A DNA stretch of 64,000 nucleotides from an uncultured Bacteroidia bacterium (GTDB lineage: Bacteria > Bacteroidota > Bacteroidia > Bacteroidales > UBA932): the NCBI GenBank assembly GCA_902769525.1, contig CACXPG010000008.1:1-64000 (forward strand), written 5' to 3'. Positions 1 to 8,064 of the stretch are shown here, piece after piece. A model generated the notes under the pieces. That model ran no database searches. It had not been told where the DNA came from and saw only the letters and a list, made by a program, of their open reading frames with translations. Both the position numbers and the translations under genes were made by a program. Position 1 is the first letter of the stretch, and each line of letters opens with the position of its first letter.

Positions 1-45
1 TATGATACTGCTATACCAAGTGGGAAAGTGGGTAGCCGCCAACTT
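1..45 (+). rRNA. rrf: 5S ribosomal RNA, 3' end (partial)
   Basis: The first 45 bases match the conserved 3' third of Bacteroidetes 5S rRNA: the GATACTGC stretch, then GTGGGAAAGTGGGTAGCCGCCA, here described in pieces because it is continuous from about 3 to 40. A strong intrinsic terminator follows at once, as expected for the last gene of a 16S-23S-5S operon. The rest of the operon lies left of the window. The exact 3' end (about 40-45) is an estimate. Confidence 0.8.
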
Positions 46-48
46 CAA

Positions 49-80
49 AAGGCCTCAGGACAAGTCCTGGGGCCTTTTTT
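49..80 (+). terminator. Intrinsic terminator of the rRNA operon
   Basis: A 13-bp stem (49-61 with 64-76, one T-G wobble) with a two-base loop is followed by a run of T to position 80. It ends transcription after the 5S rRNA. Confidence 0.85.
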
Positions 81-233
81 CGTTGGCGGCCATGCCGCTT
101 TTTTTACGCCGCTAAAGCGGCGGGAAGCTCCCTCCGGTCGCGGCGCTTTGCGCCTTGTTAACTCCGTGCCGGCCTTCGGCTTATTAACGGTCTCTGCGCG
201 CCTTATTAACTACCAACCGAGATGTTTTATTAG

Positions 234-241
234 TATATTTG
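234..241 (+). promoter_or_regulatory. Candidate Bacteroidetes -7 box (TATATTTG)
   Basis: TATATTTG matches the TAnnTTTG -7 consensus of the Bacteroidetes primary sigma factor and lies four bases before the CDF transporter ATG, so the mRNA would be nearly leaderless. No clear TTTG -33 box is visible. The 81-233 stretch before it holds no gene; it has a small GCCGCT/AGCGGC hairpin and three TTAAC-containing repeats of unknown meaning. Confidence 0.5.
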
Positions 242-245
242 TGTT

Positions 246-1145
246 ATGGGAAACAGGGAAAGGGAAATATTCAGGGTTACTTTTGCTGGCAGCATTGGCA
301 ATGCGGCCTTGCTGGCTTTCAAGTTCGTTGCCGGAATCGTGGGGCATAGCTCCGCGATGATAGCCGATGCCGTGCACTCTCTTTCCGATTTTCTGACCGA
401 TATAGTGGTGCTGATATTCGTTGGCATAAGTTCAAAGCCTCAGGACGAGACACACGACTATGGGCACGGCAAGTTTGAGGTGGTGGCCTCGTTTCTTATC
501 GGCCTGGCTCTTCTGGGCGCGGCTGCAGGAATCGTGATATCGGGAGCGGTGAAATTTACCCGCTGGCTTTCAGGTGAGGAACTATCTTCTCCAGGCTATC
601 TGGCACTGTGGGCTGCACTGGTTTCGATTTTTGTAAAGGAGATTCTCTACCGCTATACTGCCCACGCTGGCAGAAAGCTCAATTCTCAGGCAATGGTGGC
701 AAACGCCTGGCATCACCGCAGCGATGCCTTGTCTTCAATCGCCGCTGCCCTGGGCATCGGTGGAGCCATCATATTCGGCGGAAGGTGGACAGTTCTGGAT
801 CCAATAGCTTCTATAGTTGTAGGCATAATGCTGGCTGTCGTGTCGCTGAAGCTTCTGAAAGCAAGCATCGGTGAACTTACAGACAAGTCTCTTTCTAAGG
901 AAGAAGAGGATGAGATTGTGAAAATCATCAATTCCGTTCCAGGCGTTTTTGAGCCGCATCATCTGAAAACCAGGCGACTGGGCAACAGAATATCAATTGA
1001 GGCCCATATAAGAATGGATGGCAAGACTGTTCTGGAAGAGGCTCACGACAGGGCTACAGACATTGAAAACCGCCTTAAGGAGAAGTTCGGGAAAGATGCC
1101 CACGTGACTTTGCACATGGAGCCTACGAAGGGCGAAAAGGCCTGA
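246..1145 (+). CDS. Cation diffusion facilitator (CDF) family efflux transporter
   Basis: This 299-residue inner-membrane protein should export divalent metal ions (zinc, iron, manganese or cobalt type) in exchange for protons. Six hydrophobic segments fill about residues 10-205. The paired metal-site motifs are visible: H44-x3-D48 in the second helix and H156-x3-D160 in the fifth. The C-terminal 90 residues form the usual cytoplasmic dimerisation domain, with histidines near 236-237. Length is normal for FieF/YiiP-type proteins. H-x3-D rather than D-x3-D in the second helix favours zinc-type selectivity, but the substrate cannot be fixed from sequence. It stands alone, with its own candidate promoter. 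Confidence 0.9.
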   Translation: MGNREREIFRVTFAGSIGNAALLAFKFVAGIVGHSSAMIADAVHSLSDFLTDIVVLIFVGISSKPQDETHDYGHGKFEVVASFLIGLALLGAAAGIVISGAVKFTRWLSGEELSSPGYLALWAALVSIFVKEILYRYTAHAGRKLNSQAMVANAWHHRSDALSSIAAALGIGGAIIFGGRWTVLDPIASIVVGIMLAVVSLKLLKASIGELTDKSLSKEEEDEIVKIINSVPGVFEPHHLKTRRLGNRISIEAHIRMDGKTVLEEAHDRATDIENRLKEKFGKDAHVTLHMEPTKGEKA

Positions 1146-1183
1146 AAAAGCGGTCCCACGGTGTTATCATAGGGAAATAATGC

Positions 1184-1191
1184 TATCTTTG
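1184..1191 (+). promoter_or_regulatory. Candidate Bacteroidetes -7 box (TATCTTTG)
   Basis: TATCTTTG fits TAnnTTTG and sits 36 bases before the ATG of the beta-barrel gene, leaving a leader of about 30 nt. No matching -33 box was found. Confidence 0.5.
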
Positions 1192-1227
1192 CGCGACCAA
1201 ACAATCAGATAATTAGACGAATCGAAT

Positions 1228-1824
1228 ATGAAAAAGTTGTTTTTGACAATCAGCGTGCTGTTATTTGCCTTTGTGGCAGCATCAGCCCAGGGGAATATGA
1301 ACCAGCCAGGCTTCCACGATATATCAATTTCCGGCGGTTATGGTTCAAATATGCAGTTCATCGACAGTTATACCAAGATAATCAGCGGATATCCTAGCTA
1401 TGAGGCAAAGGATTTCAAGTTCCTGCCAATTGTAAATGCCGAGTATGGTTACAGGATTTCCGAGAAATTTGCCATTGGAGCCATTCTCTCTTTCCAGGTT
1501 GCCGATTCCCATGTTCTCAACGAGGGCAAGGACAACACCAAGGCAAGAGACACCTGGTATTCCCTGATGCCTCAGGCAAGATATTTCTGGTACACAACCC
1601 CACGCACCAACATTTATTCAAAAGTTGCGGCCGGTCTTACAGCCAGAAGGAACAAGTACACGAACAACAACGGCATTATCGAGAAGTTCAGGGATTTCGG
1701 TGTGGCCTGGCAGGTTTCTGCAATAGGCGTGGAGTTTGGAAACATTGTTTGCGGATTTGCTGAAGCAGGTTTTGGAACCCAGGGATTCATTCAGGCCGGA
1801 GTCAGGATCAAGTTCGCTTTCTAA
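1228..1824 (+). CDS. Predicted outer-membrane beta-barrel protein
   Basis: A 198-residue protein with a clear Sec signal peptide (residues 1-20, ending AASAQ). The mature part alternates aromatic and polar residues and has glycine-rich turns (SGGYGSNMQ, AEYGYRI), and it ends in phenylalanine (IKFAF), all typical of small OmpA/OmpW-like barrels of Bacteroidetes. No catalytic motif is seen and the function is unknown. It is monocistronic, with its own promoter box and a strong terminator. Confidence 0.75.
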   Translation: MKKLFLTISVLLFAFVAASAQGNMNQPGFHDISISGGYGSNMQFIDSYTKIISGYPSYEAKDFKFLPIVNAEYGYRISEKFAIGAILSFQVADSHVLNEGKDNTKARDTWYSLMPQARYFWYTTPRTNIYSKVAAGLTARRNKYTNNNGIIEKFRDFGVAWQVSAIGVEFGNIVCGFAEAGFGTQGFIQAGVRIKFAF

Positions 1825-1845
1825 TTCCAGAAAGTACGGTAAAAC

Positions 1846-1877
1846 AAAACAGCCCGCAGATTATGCGGGCTGTTTTT
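1846..1877. terminator. Bidirectional intrinsic terminator
   Basis: An 11-bp perfect stem (1848-1858 with 1864-1874) has A residues on the left and T residues on the right. It lies between the convergent beta-barrel gene and the serine operon and can serve both. Confidence 0.85.
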
Positions 1878-1904
1878 CTTTGCGGTGGCACTTGCCTTGG
1901 GCTC

Positions 1905-3158
1905 TTACTTCTTGAAGTCAGCCAGGGAGTGGATGGTGATTCCGCTTCTGAGCTTAGGCTCGAACCAAGTTGTCTTTGGAGGCATGATATTGCCTGTATC
2001 GGCGATGGTTATGAGCTGGCGCATAGAAACCGGGTAGAGGGCGAAAGCCGCTGCCATCTCTCCGGAGTCAACTCTCTTCTTGAGCTCTCCTAGGCCTCTG
2101 ATTCCTCCAACGAAATCAATTCTCTTGGAGGTGCGGAGGTCTTTGATGTCGAGAAGCTTGTCGGCGATAAAGTCGGAGAACACAGAAACGTCCAGAACTT
2201 TGATAGGGTCGTTGTCGTCGTATGTTCCTGCTTTTGCGGTAAGAGAGTACCACTCTCCGCCGATGTACATCGAGAAGTTGTGAAGTCCTGAAGGGCGGTA
2301 GATTTCCTTTCCCTTCTTTTCGACGGTGAAGAATTCGCCGAGCTTTGTGATAAACTCTTCCTGGGTCATTCCGTTCAGATCCTTTACCACGCGGTTGTAG
2401 TCTATGATTTTGAGCTGGCTCTCAGGGAATACAACTGCCATGAAGAAATTGTATTCTTCCTTTCCGGTGTGGTTAGGGTTCTGGGCCTTTTTCTCAGCTC
2501 CAACTCTTGCTGCAGCAGCCGTGCGGTGGTGCCCGTCAGCTACATAGAAGGCTGGGATTGTAGAGAATATCTCGGTGATTCTGGCGATGGTTGCATCGTC
2601 ATCAATGATCCACATCGTGTGTCCGAAACCGTCTTCTGCCACAAAGTCGTACTCAGGGGCTTTTTCCTTGACAATCTTTTCAACGATGGAGTTGATTTCG
2701 GAGTTGTCAGGATATGCGAAGAATACAGGCTCAAGATTGGCGTTCTGGATTCTTACGTGGATCATGCGGTCATCTTCCTTCTCCTTGCGGGTAAGTTCGT
2801 GCTTTTTGATGGCACCGTTCATGTAATCGTCTGTATTGGCGCAGACTACAAGGCCGTACTGGGTTCTTCCGTCCATTGTCTGGGCATAAACATAGTACTG
2901 TTCCTTCTTGTCCTGTACCAGCCAGCCTTTCTCCTGCCATTTCTTGAAGTTCTCTACTGCCTTGTCATAAGTCTTCTGCTCGTGCTCATCGGCGATAGGG
3001 TCAAAATCAATCTCAGGTTTGATGATGTGAAGCAGGGATTTCTCTCCGGCCTCAGCCTTGGCTTCCTGGGAGTTGAGAACGTCGTAAGGACGTGAAGCCA
3101 CTTCCTTGACGATTTCTTTTGGCGGACGTATAGCCGCAAACGGTTTAACTTTTACCAT
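1905..3158 (-). CDS. DUF1015 family protein, third gene of the serine operon
   Basis: This 417-residue cytoplasmic protein belongs to the DUF1015 family. It starts three bases after the serA stop, so it is co-transcribed with serC and serA. The most striking motif is D208-G-H-H-R212, the sort of D-G-x-H-R signature seen in ParB/sulfiredoxin-fold enzymes, including free-serine kinases. No signal peptide or membrane segment is present. The biochemical role is not established by the sequence; given the operon, an activity on phosphoserine or serine is a reasonable inference (see findings). Confidence 0.85.
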   Translation of the reverse strand: MVKVKPFAAIRPPKEIVKEVASRPYDVLNSQEAKAEAGEKSLLHIIKPEIDFDPIADEHEQKTYDKAVENFKKWQEKGWLVQDKKEQYYVYAQTMDGRTQYGLVVCANTDDYMNGAIKKHELTRKEKEDDRMIHVRIQNANLEPVFFAYPDNSEINSIVEKIVKEKAPEYDFVAEDGFGHTMWIIDDDATIARITEIFSTIPAFYVADGHHRTAAAARVGAEKKAQNPNHTGKEEYNFFMAVVFPESQLKIIDYNRVVKDLNGMTQEEFITKLGEFFTVEKKGKEIYRPSGLHNFSMYIGGEWYSLTAKAGTYDDNDPIKVLDVSVFSDFIADKLLDIKDLRTSKRIDFVGGIRGLGELKKRVDSGEMAAAFALYPVSMRQLITIADTGNIMPPKTTWFEPKLRSGITIHSLADFKK

Positions 3159-3161
3159 GAC

Positions 3162-4085
3162 TTAGAACTTGTTTACCTGGAAACGGGTGCAACCGTCCTT
3201 GAAGAATCCCACAATCTGGTTTGCAGCTGCAAGACCTGCGTTGAGGTTGGCCTCTGCGGTCTCTGCACCCTGCTTCTTAGGGGTGGCGAAAACTCTCTTT
3301 CCGAACTTCTCCTTCAGAACATCGATGTTTGCAGGAGCTATGTCGGTAATGTACTTGAGGTCTTCTCTTTCTTCAAGAATCTTCTCGAGTTCAGGCTCGT
3401 TGATAACTTCCTTGCGGGCAGTGTTTACAAGGCATCCTCCCTTAGGCATCTTGCTCAGAAGCGCATAGCCTATGGAACCCTTTGTCTGCTCGTTTGCAGG
3501 TATGTGCAGTGAAATGAAGTTGCTGTTGGAGTAGAGGTCGTCCAGATCTTTGGCGACGATAACGCCATCGGATTCCATTTTCTCTGCAGGGACGAACGGG
3601 TCGAAAGCCATGATTTTCATGCCGAAGCTCTTTGCGTGCTCTGCAACCAGCCTTCCTACGTTTCCGTATGCCTGGATGCCAAGAGTCTTGCCCTTGAGTT
3701 CGCTTCCTGTTCCAGGAGTGAACTGGTTGCGGGAGATGTAGATCATCATTCCGATGGCAAGTTCAGCTACTGCATTGGAGTTCTGGCCAGGAGTGTTCAT
3801 TGCAACGATCTTTCTTTCAGAGAGTGCTGCGAGGTCCAGGTTGTCGAATCCGGCACCAGCCCTGACAACAATCTTGAGGTTCTTTGCAGCGTCAACGACA
3901 GCCTTGGTAACCTTGTCTGAACGGACGATGAGCGCGTCTGCGTCTGCAACTGCCTCAAGAAGCTTGTCCTCTGTCCCGTATTTTTCAAGAGCTGCAAAAG
4001 TGTGGCCTGCAGCCTCAACGATATTCTTGATGCCTTCTACAGCCTTGCTGGAGAAAGGTTTTTCTGTAGCGATAAGTACTTTCAT
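3162..4085 (-). CDS. serA: D-3-phosphoglycerate dehydrogenase, short form without ACT domain
   Basis: Oxidises 3-phosphoglycerate to 3-phosphohydroxypyruvate with NAD, the first step of serine synthesis. The 307 residues cover only the substrate- and nucleotide-binding domains; the regulatory ACT and ASB domains of longer forms are absent. The Rossmann signature is GIQAYGNVGRLVAEHAKSFG, and the catalytic arginine lies in LVNTARKEVI. Where most enzymes have the catalytic histidine after ATP, this one reads ATPKKQGAET (K270, K271), the lysine-type active site also known from Entamoeba. It lies 16 bases after serC and three bases before the DUF1015 gene. Confidence 0.93.
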   Translation of the reverse strand: MKVLIATEKPFSSKAVEGIKNIVEAAGHTFAALEKYGTEDKLLEAVADADALIVRSDKVTKAVVDAAKNLKIVVRAGAGFDNLDLAALSERKIVAMNTPGQNSNAVAELAIGMMIYISRNQFTPGTGSELKGKTLGIQAYGNVGRLVAEHAKSFGMKIMAFDPFVPAEKMESDGVIVAKDLDDLYSNSNFISLHIPANEQTKGSIGYALLSKMPKGGCLVNTARKEVINEPELEKILEEREDLKYITDIAPANIDVLKEKFGKRVFATPKKQGAETAEANLNAGLAAANQIVGFFKDGCTRFQVNKF

Positions 4086-4101
4086 GATATTCTCAAAGAA
4101 T

Positions 4102-5199
4102 TTATCTTACGTTCTGTCTTTCGAAGTCCTGCATGCACTTGATGAGGGCCTGTACGCTCTCGATAGGGCAGGCATTGTAGATGGAAGCTCTGAAGCCGCC
4201 TACTGAACGGTGACCCTTGACGCCCATCATTCCGTTTGCCTTTGCATAATCCAGGAAGCTTGCCTCGAGATCCTTGTACTCAGGGTTCATCACAAAGCAA
4301 ACGTTCATGATGGAACGGTCCTCAGGATTTGCAGTGCCTACGAACAGCTTGTTGCGCTCGATTTCTTCGTAAAGCATGGCAGCCTTCTGCTTGTTGATCT
4401 TGTTGATGGCCTCAACTCCGCCGATGCCTTTGAGCCACTTCAATGTCTGGGTCATGACATAGATGGCGAATACAGGAGGGGTGTTGAACATGCTCTCTTT
4501 CTCGATGTGGGTTCTGTAGTCGAGCATTGTAGGGATGTAGCTGGAAACCTTTCCCAGAACATCATCGCGGATGATGGCGAAGATAACACCTGCAGGACCT
4601 ACGTTCTTCTGTGCGCCACCGTAGATAAGACCATACTTGGACACATCCACCGGACGGCTCATGATATCAGATGACATATCTGCAACCAGGGTAACAGGGC
4701 AGTCCATATCGTACTTGATTTCAGTTCCGTAGATGGTGTTGTTGGTTGTGATGTGGAAGTAGTCCAGGTCGGTTGGAATCTCATATCCCTTAGGGATGTA
4801 GCTGTAAGTCTTGTCTGCAGAAGAAGCAACTGCGAAGGCAGCACCTTCCTTGCCGCGGCTCTTTGCTATGCCCTGAGCTTCCTTGAGGGCCTTCTTTGCC
4901 CACACTCCGGTTTCAAGGTAACCGGCCTTGTTCTCAAAGAGATTCATTGCCACATACAGGAACTGGAGGCTTGCACCGCCGCCCAGGAATACGATGTGGT
5001 AGTTGTCAGGAATCTGCAGGAGCTCTTTCCAAAGTGCTCTGCACTCGTTCATTACGCCTTCCCACTCCTTGCTTCTGTGGGAGATTGAGATCAAAGGAAT
5101 TCCAGTACCTGCGAAGTCCTTGAGGGCGTCGATTGTAGAATTGATTGCCTCCTCAGGAAGAACGCAAGGGCCGGCAAAGAAATTATAAGCTTTTTTCAT
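4102..5199 (-). CDS. serC: Phosphoserine aminotransferase
   Basis: Converts 3-phosphohydroxypyruvate and glutamate to phosphoserine and 2-oxoglutarate (and serves the parallel step of vitamin B6 synthesis in some species). The 365-residue, PLP-dependent fold-type I protein opens with the family hallmark [10 protein letters not shown]. The PLP lysine is K198 in [12 protein letters not shown], and the C-terminal [14 protein letters not shown] segment binds the substrate phosphate. Length is normal. It is the first gene of the serC-serA-DUF1015 operon. No serB phosphatase gene occurs in the window. Confidence 0.95.
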   Translation of the reverse strand: MKKAYNFFAGPCVLPEEAINSTIDALKDFAGTGIPLISISHRSKEWEGVMNECRALWKELLQIPDNYHIVFLGGGASLQFLYVAMNLFENKAGYLETGVWAKKALKEAQGIAKSRGKEGAAFAVASSADKTYSYIPKGYEIPTDLDYFHITTNNTIYGTEIKYDMDCPVTLVADMSSDIMSRPVDVSKYGLIYGGAQKNVGPAGVIFAIIRDDVLGKVSSYIPTMLDYRTHIEKESMFNTPPVFAIYVMTQTLKWLKGIGGVEAINKINKQKAAMLYEEIERNKLFVGTANPEDRSIMNVCFVMNPEYKDLEASFLDYAKANGMMGVKGHRSVGGFRASIYNACPIESVQALIKCMQDFERQNVR

Positions 5200-5228
5200 G
5201 ATGAATTTTAATGTTAATGTGTTTGCTG

Positions 5229-5236
5229 CAAATATA
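5229..5236 (-). promoter_or_regulatory. Candidate -7 box of the serC operon (TATATTTG, minus strand)
   Basis: On the minus strand this reads TATATTTG, 30 bases before the serC ATG. It is a full TAnnTTTG match; no -33 box was recognised. Confidence 0.55.
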
Positions 5237-5296
5237 GGAATTGTTCCGGATTTTAAGCAGTTTTATCCGGTTTTTTGCATTTTTTCAACGAGATGG

Positions 5297-5812
5297 TCAA
5301 AACTTGCTAACAACCTCAAGTATTTTTTTCTTTGTTTCCTCTGTCTTCTGCTCGTCCAGCTTTGCAGTTACAACTCCGCAGTCTGCTACGCTCCAGTAGT
5401 TGCAGATGTCTTTGTATTCATCTCTGGCGGCATTGTAAACGCCTGGAGAATAGGACGATGTCAAAAGTGCCATCTTGGTGGCCTTTGCCGGCTTGTTGAC
5501 GCAATACATCCTCTGGATAGGGGCCTGGATCTGGGCGCAGAGCGTAAAGTAGTAGATAGGGGCGGCCAGGACCAGACCTTCGGCCTCGGCCATCAATGGA
5601 TAGAGTTCCTGCATGTCGTCCTTCTGGATGCAGGCTCCGTTGCCCTTTCCGTGACAGTATTCGCAGGCCAGGCAGCCGGCTATTTTCTTGCGTGAAACAT
5701 TTACCAGGGTTACCTTATGTCCTGCAGCCTCGGCTGCTTTCCTGAATTCTTCCGCCATCCATGCGGTGTTGCCGTTCGCTCTCGGCGATGCCTGAAGTAT
5801 AAGTATATTCAT
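5297..5812 (-). CDS. Flavodoxin-like NAD(P)H-dependent FMN reductase
   Basis: A 171-residue protein of the NADPH-dependent FMN reductase/iron-sulfur flavoprotein group. It begins with a beta strand and the phosphate-binding loop ASPRANGNT, followed by a cysteine cluster GCLACEYCHGKGNGAC (about residues 47-62). The motif APIYYFTLCAQIQAPIQRM is the usual flavin-side segment. Full iron-sulfur flavoproteins use a compact CxxCxxC pattern; whether these cysteines bind a cluster is uncertain. Substrate is unknown. It is followed 21 bases upstream on the same strand by yigZ, so the two may be co-transcribed. Confidence 0.85.
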   Translation of the reverse strand: MNILILQASPRANGNTAWMAEEFRKAAEAAGHKVTLVNVSRKKIAGCLACEYCHGKGNGACIQKDDMQELYPLMAEAEGLVLAAPIYYFTLCAQIQAPIQRMYCVNKPAKATKMALLTSSYSPGVYNAARDEYKDICNYWSVADCGVVTAKLDEQKTEETKKKILEVVSKF

Positions 5813-5833
5813 AATGCTGTTGATTTGTTTTGA

Positions 5834-6472
5834 TTATTCTGTTTTGAGTTCTTCCACCCTTGTGTCCTCGATTTTCAGCAGCGCTTCTTTCAGTCCTTCC
5901 ATAAGGCTAAGCGGAACGTGCGCGGTAAGGGAACATTCTTCCTCAAACTTCTTGTCGGAGTCTTCTATGTTCCTTTTCCTGAGTTCCTTGAGGACCTTGT
6001 CTGTCTGGGCGTAAGAGAAGGTGACTTTAAGTGGAGTGGTGGCGGTTTTTGTAATGATTGTCGCGCCATCCAGGGCTTGCTGGGTTGCGGCCTTGTAGGC
6101 GCGGATCAGACCCGGCACGCCGAGTTTCACTCCGCCGAACCAGCGGACAACCACCACGAGGATATCGCTGAGATTCCTGGACAGGATTTCTCCCAGGATC
6201 GGTCTTCCGGCGGTCCCGGAGGGTTCTCCGTCGTCGTTGGCTCTCCAGGGCTCGCCATTCAGGCCGATGCGGTAGGCATAGCAGTGATGGGTGGCGTCAT
6301 AGTGCTCCTTGCGGAGTGTCTTGACTATATCCTCCGCCTGCTCGGCGCTTTTGCACGGATAGGCTAAAGACAGGAAACGGCTGCCGTTGTCTTTGTACAG
6401 CCCCTCTGAAGATGCTTTTATGCTCAGGTATTCGTCTGGGCTTAAAGCCTGTTTTGGATTGCCTTTTTCCAT
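5834..6472 (-). CDS. YigZ/IMPACT family protein (UPF0029)
   Basis: Protein of the YigZ/IMPACT family, which has an N-terminal ribosomal-S5-like domain and a smaller C-terminal ferredoxin-like domain. The family signature is plain: HHCYAYRIG, then NDDGEPSGTAGRPIL and VVRWFGGVKLG. I start it at the ATG at 6472 (212 residues) rather than the upstream in-frame ATG at 6532, because 6472 gives the usual length and leaves room for the divergent gene at 6510. The molecular role is unproven; the eukaryotic relative IMPACT regulates translation. Confidence 0.88.
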   Translation of the reverse strand: MEKGNPKQALSPDEYLSIKASSEGLYKDNGSRFLSLAYPCKSAEQAEDIVKTLRKEHYDATHHCYAYRIGLNGEPWRANDDGEPSGTAGRPILGEILSRNLSDILVVVVRWFGGVKLGVPGLIRAYKAATQQALDGATIITKTATTPLKVTFSYAQTDKVLKELRKRNIEDSDKKFEEECSLTAHVPLSLMEGLKEALLKIEDTRVEELKTE

Positions 6473-6497
6473 TGTTGTAAAGGTAGGCCCTTTTTGG

Positions 6498-6505
6498 TAA
6501 ATTTG
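6498..6505 (+). promoter_or_regulatory. Candidate -7 box (TAAATTTG)
   Basis: TAAATTTG matches TAnnTTTG and lies four bases before the ATG of the acyl-CoA reductase gene. The arrangement, like that at 234-241, implies an almost leaderless message. Confidence 0.5.
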
Positions 6506-6509
6506 CAAT

Positions 6510-7556
6510 ATGTTCGACAGAAAGGAATTCATAAGAAGTTTCAGCCTTCTCGGCGAGAGGATGCTGGAAAGTCCGTTTTATATGCCTTTTCTCAAGGCTT
6601 CCCGCGACAATCCGTTCTTCACTTTGCACATGACAAAGACCGCTTTCAGGAACATCGCGGAGAAATACCTTTCTGAAGATGCTCTTGAAAGGCTTCTTTC
6701 ATATTCGGACAGCCCGGGAGAAGACATTAACCTGTTCAGAAACAGGATGGAAGAAAAGATAGTGTTCATTATTATGGCAGGCAACATACCGGCGGTGGGA
6801 TTTCACGACATGCTTTGCGTTCTTTCCACCGGAGCCAGGGCAAGGGTGAAACTCTCTTCCAAGGACCGGTTCCTGATACCTTCCATAGTGGATTGCCTTA
6901 TGGAAATCTCCCCTGAGCTTGCTTCTCGAGTTAGTTTTGAAGAAGATTCTATTTTGAGCAGACTTGTGGGGAAAATCGACTTTCTGCTTTTCAGCGGCTC
7001 TGACTCGACAAAGTCGCTGCTCAAGGACGAGTTTCCGGGAGTCCCGATGCTGGCAAGAGGATCGAGGTTCAGCCTCGGGGTTCTGGACGGAAACGAGACT
7101 GACGAAGACCTTGCCCGCCTGGCGGAGGATATGTTCCTTTACGGCGGAATGGGGTGCAGGAGCATATCTTATCTGTTCCTTCCGCAAGGCTTTGATATCC
7201 AGAGAATAGTCAAGGCTTCTCAATGTATGGAAATGCATCTGGCTGGAATAGAGCCGTTCAGGTGGAGCTATCTCAAGCTAAAGGCTATATGTGTTATAGA
7301 TGACCTGCCTTGGATAGACGGAAGCTTTTTCTTTCTCGAAGAATCGGATGTGCCGTTTCCTCCTCTGGGATGTGTCCGTTACGCCTTTTACCGGAGCAGT
7401 TCTGAAATTGACTCTTTCTGCAGTTTCCATCGCGATGAAATACAGAAAAAATATACTAACTTTGGTAATGCACAAAGGCCTGAAACCGACGACTGGATGG
7501 ACGGGATCAATACCGTACAGTCTGTGCTCGAAGGCTGCAAGGCATATCATGTTTAA
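6510..7556 (+). CDS. Acyl-CoA reductase (LuxC-like) family protein
   Basis: A 348-residue member of the LuxC/acyl-CoA reductase branch of the aldehyde dehydrogenase superfamily, which reduces acyl-CoA or acyl-protein thioesters to aldehydes with NADPH. The segment IMAGNIPAVGFHDML is the conserved nucleotide-side motif and C216 in YGGMGCRSIS is placed as the catalytic cysteine. No luxD or luxE partner is nearby, so a bioluminescence role is not implied; the natural substrate is unknown. Related stand-alone genes are frequent in Bacteroidetes. The next gene starts 17 bases downstream. Confidence 0.8.
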   Translation: MFDRKEFIRSFSLLGERMLESPFYMPFLKASRDNPFFTLHMTKTAFRNIAEKYLSEDALERLLSYSDSPGEDINLFRNRMEEKIVFIIMAGNIPAVGFHDMLCVLSTGARARVKLSSKDRFLIPSIVDCLMEISPELASRVSFEEDSILSRLVGKIDFLLFSGSDSTKSLLKDEFPGVPMLARGSRFSLGVLDGNETDEDLARLAEDMFLYGGMGCRSISYLFLPQGFDIQRIVKASQCMEMHLAGIEPFRWSYLKLKAICVIDDLPWIDGSFFFLEESDVPFPPLGCVRYAFYRSSSEIDSFCSFHRDEIQKKYTNFGNAQRPETDDWMDGINTVQSVLEGCKAYHV

Positions 7557-7573
7557 CCGAAAACGTTTTTGCG

Positions 7574-8056
7574 ATGGCTATTCTCAGATATAAGGTAACC
7601 TTTCCTTCAAACAAGGTCTTTTTCCGCGAGTATGAACTCAATGAAAACATCACTCTGTTCTCACTGAACAAGTTCCTTGTCAACGACCTGGACTTTGCTC
7701 CGGACCAGATGATCGCTTTCCGCGGCTACGGCAAAGACGGCAAGCTGAAGGCGATGTGGGGAATGTTTGACTTTGGAAGCGGCACCATAGACGGAGTGAG
7801 CATTGCCAAAACTATTGCTTCAGGAGCAGAGACTCTTCATTACGTGTTCGACATTAACTCTAACAAATATATGGTTCTCAGTCTGATAGGGGAAGTGGAA
7901 CAGATTCCTCACGTCTCCTATCCGCGTCTTGTTGCCGAGAAGGGAAGGATTCCGGGGCAGTTCGACAGCAAGTTCGACACAATAGATAATCTGACTCCTG
8001 AACTCGGAGATGAGCTGGAACCGGATATAGACACGGAGGATGAAGACTCCGAATAG
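7574..8056 (+). CDS. pRiA4b ORF-3/IS1096 passenger-like protein
   Basis: This 160-residue soluble protein resembles the plasmid pRiA4b ORF-3 (IS1096 element passenger, TnpR-like) family in its N-terminal part: a short beta strand opening (ILRYKVTF), then the WGMFDFGSG and LHYVFDI segments about residues 55-95. The C-terminus is very acidic (DIDTEDEDSE). Despite the family name there is no transposase or inverted repeat nearby, and in Bacteroidetes such genes sit in stable chromosomal positions. Function unknown. It lies nine bases before the SLC13 gene, in an apparent operon running through miaA. Confidence 0.7.
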   Translation: MAILRYKVTFPSNKVFFREYELNENITLFSLNKFLVNDLDFAPDQMIAFRGYGKDGKLKAMWGMFDFGSGTIDGVSIAKTIASGAETLHYVFDINSNKYMVLSLIGEVEQIPHVSYPRLVAEKGRIPGQFDSKFDTIDNLTPELGDELEPDIDTEDEDSE

Positions 8057-8064
8057 ATAACTGT

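Noticed and set aside
81-233. Three TTAAC-containing repeats after the rRNA terminator
   Set aside because: They are short, unevenly spaced and fall in low-information sequence, so chance is a sufficient explanation.
7574-8056. Remnant of an insertion sequence, because of the IS1096/TnpR-like family name
   Set aside because: No transposase, terminal inverted repeats or target duplication is visible; the gene fits smoothly in the operon before miaA.
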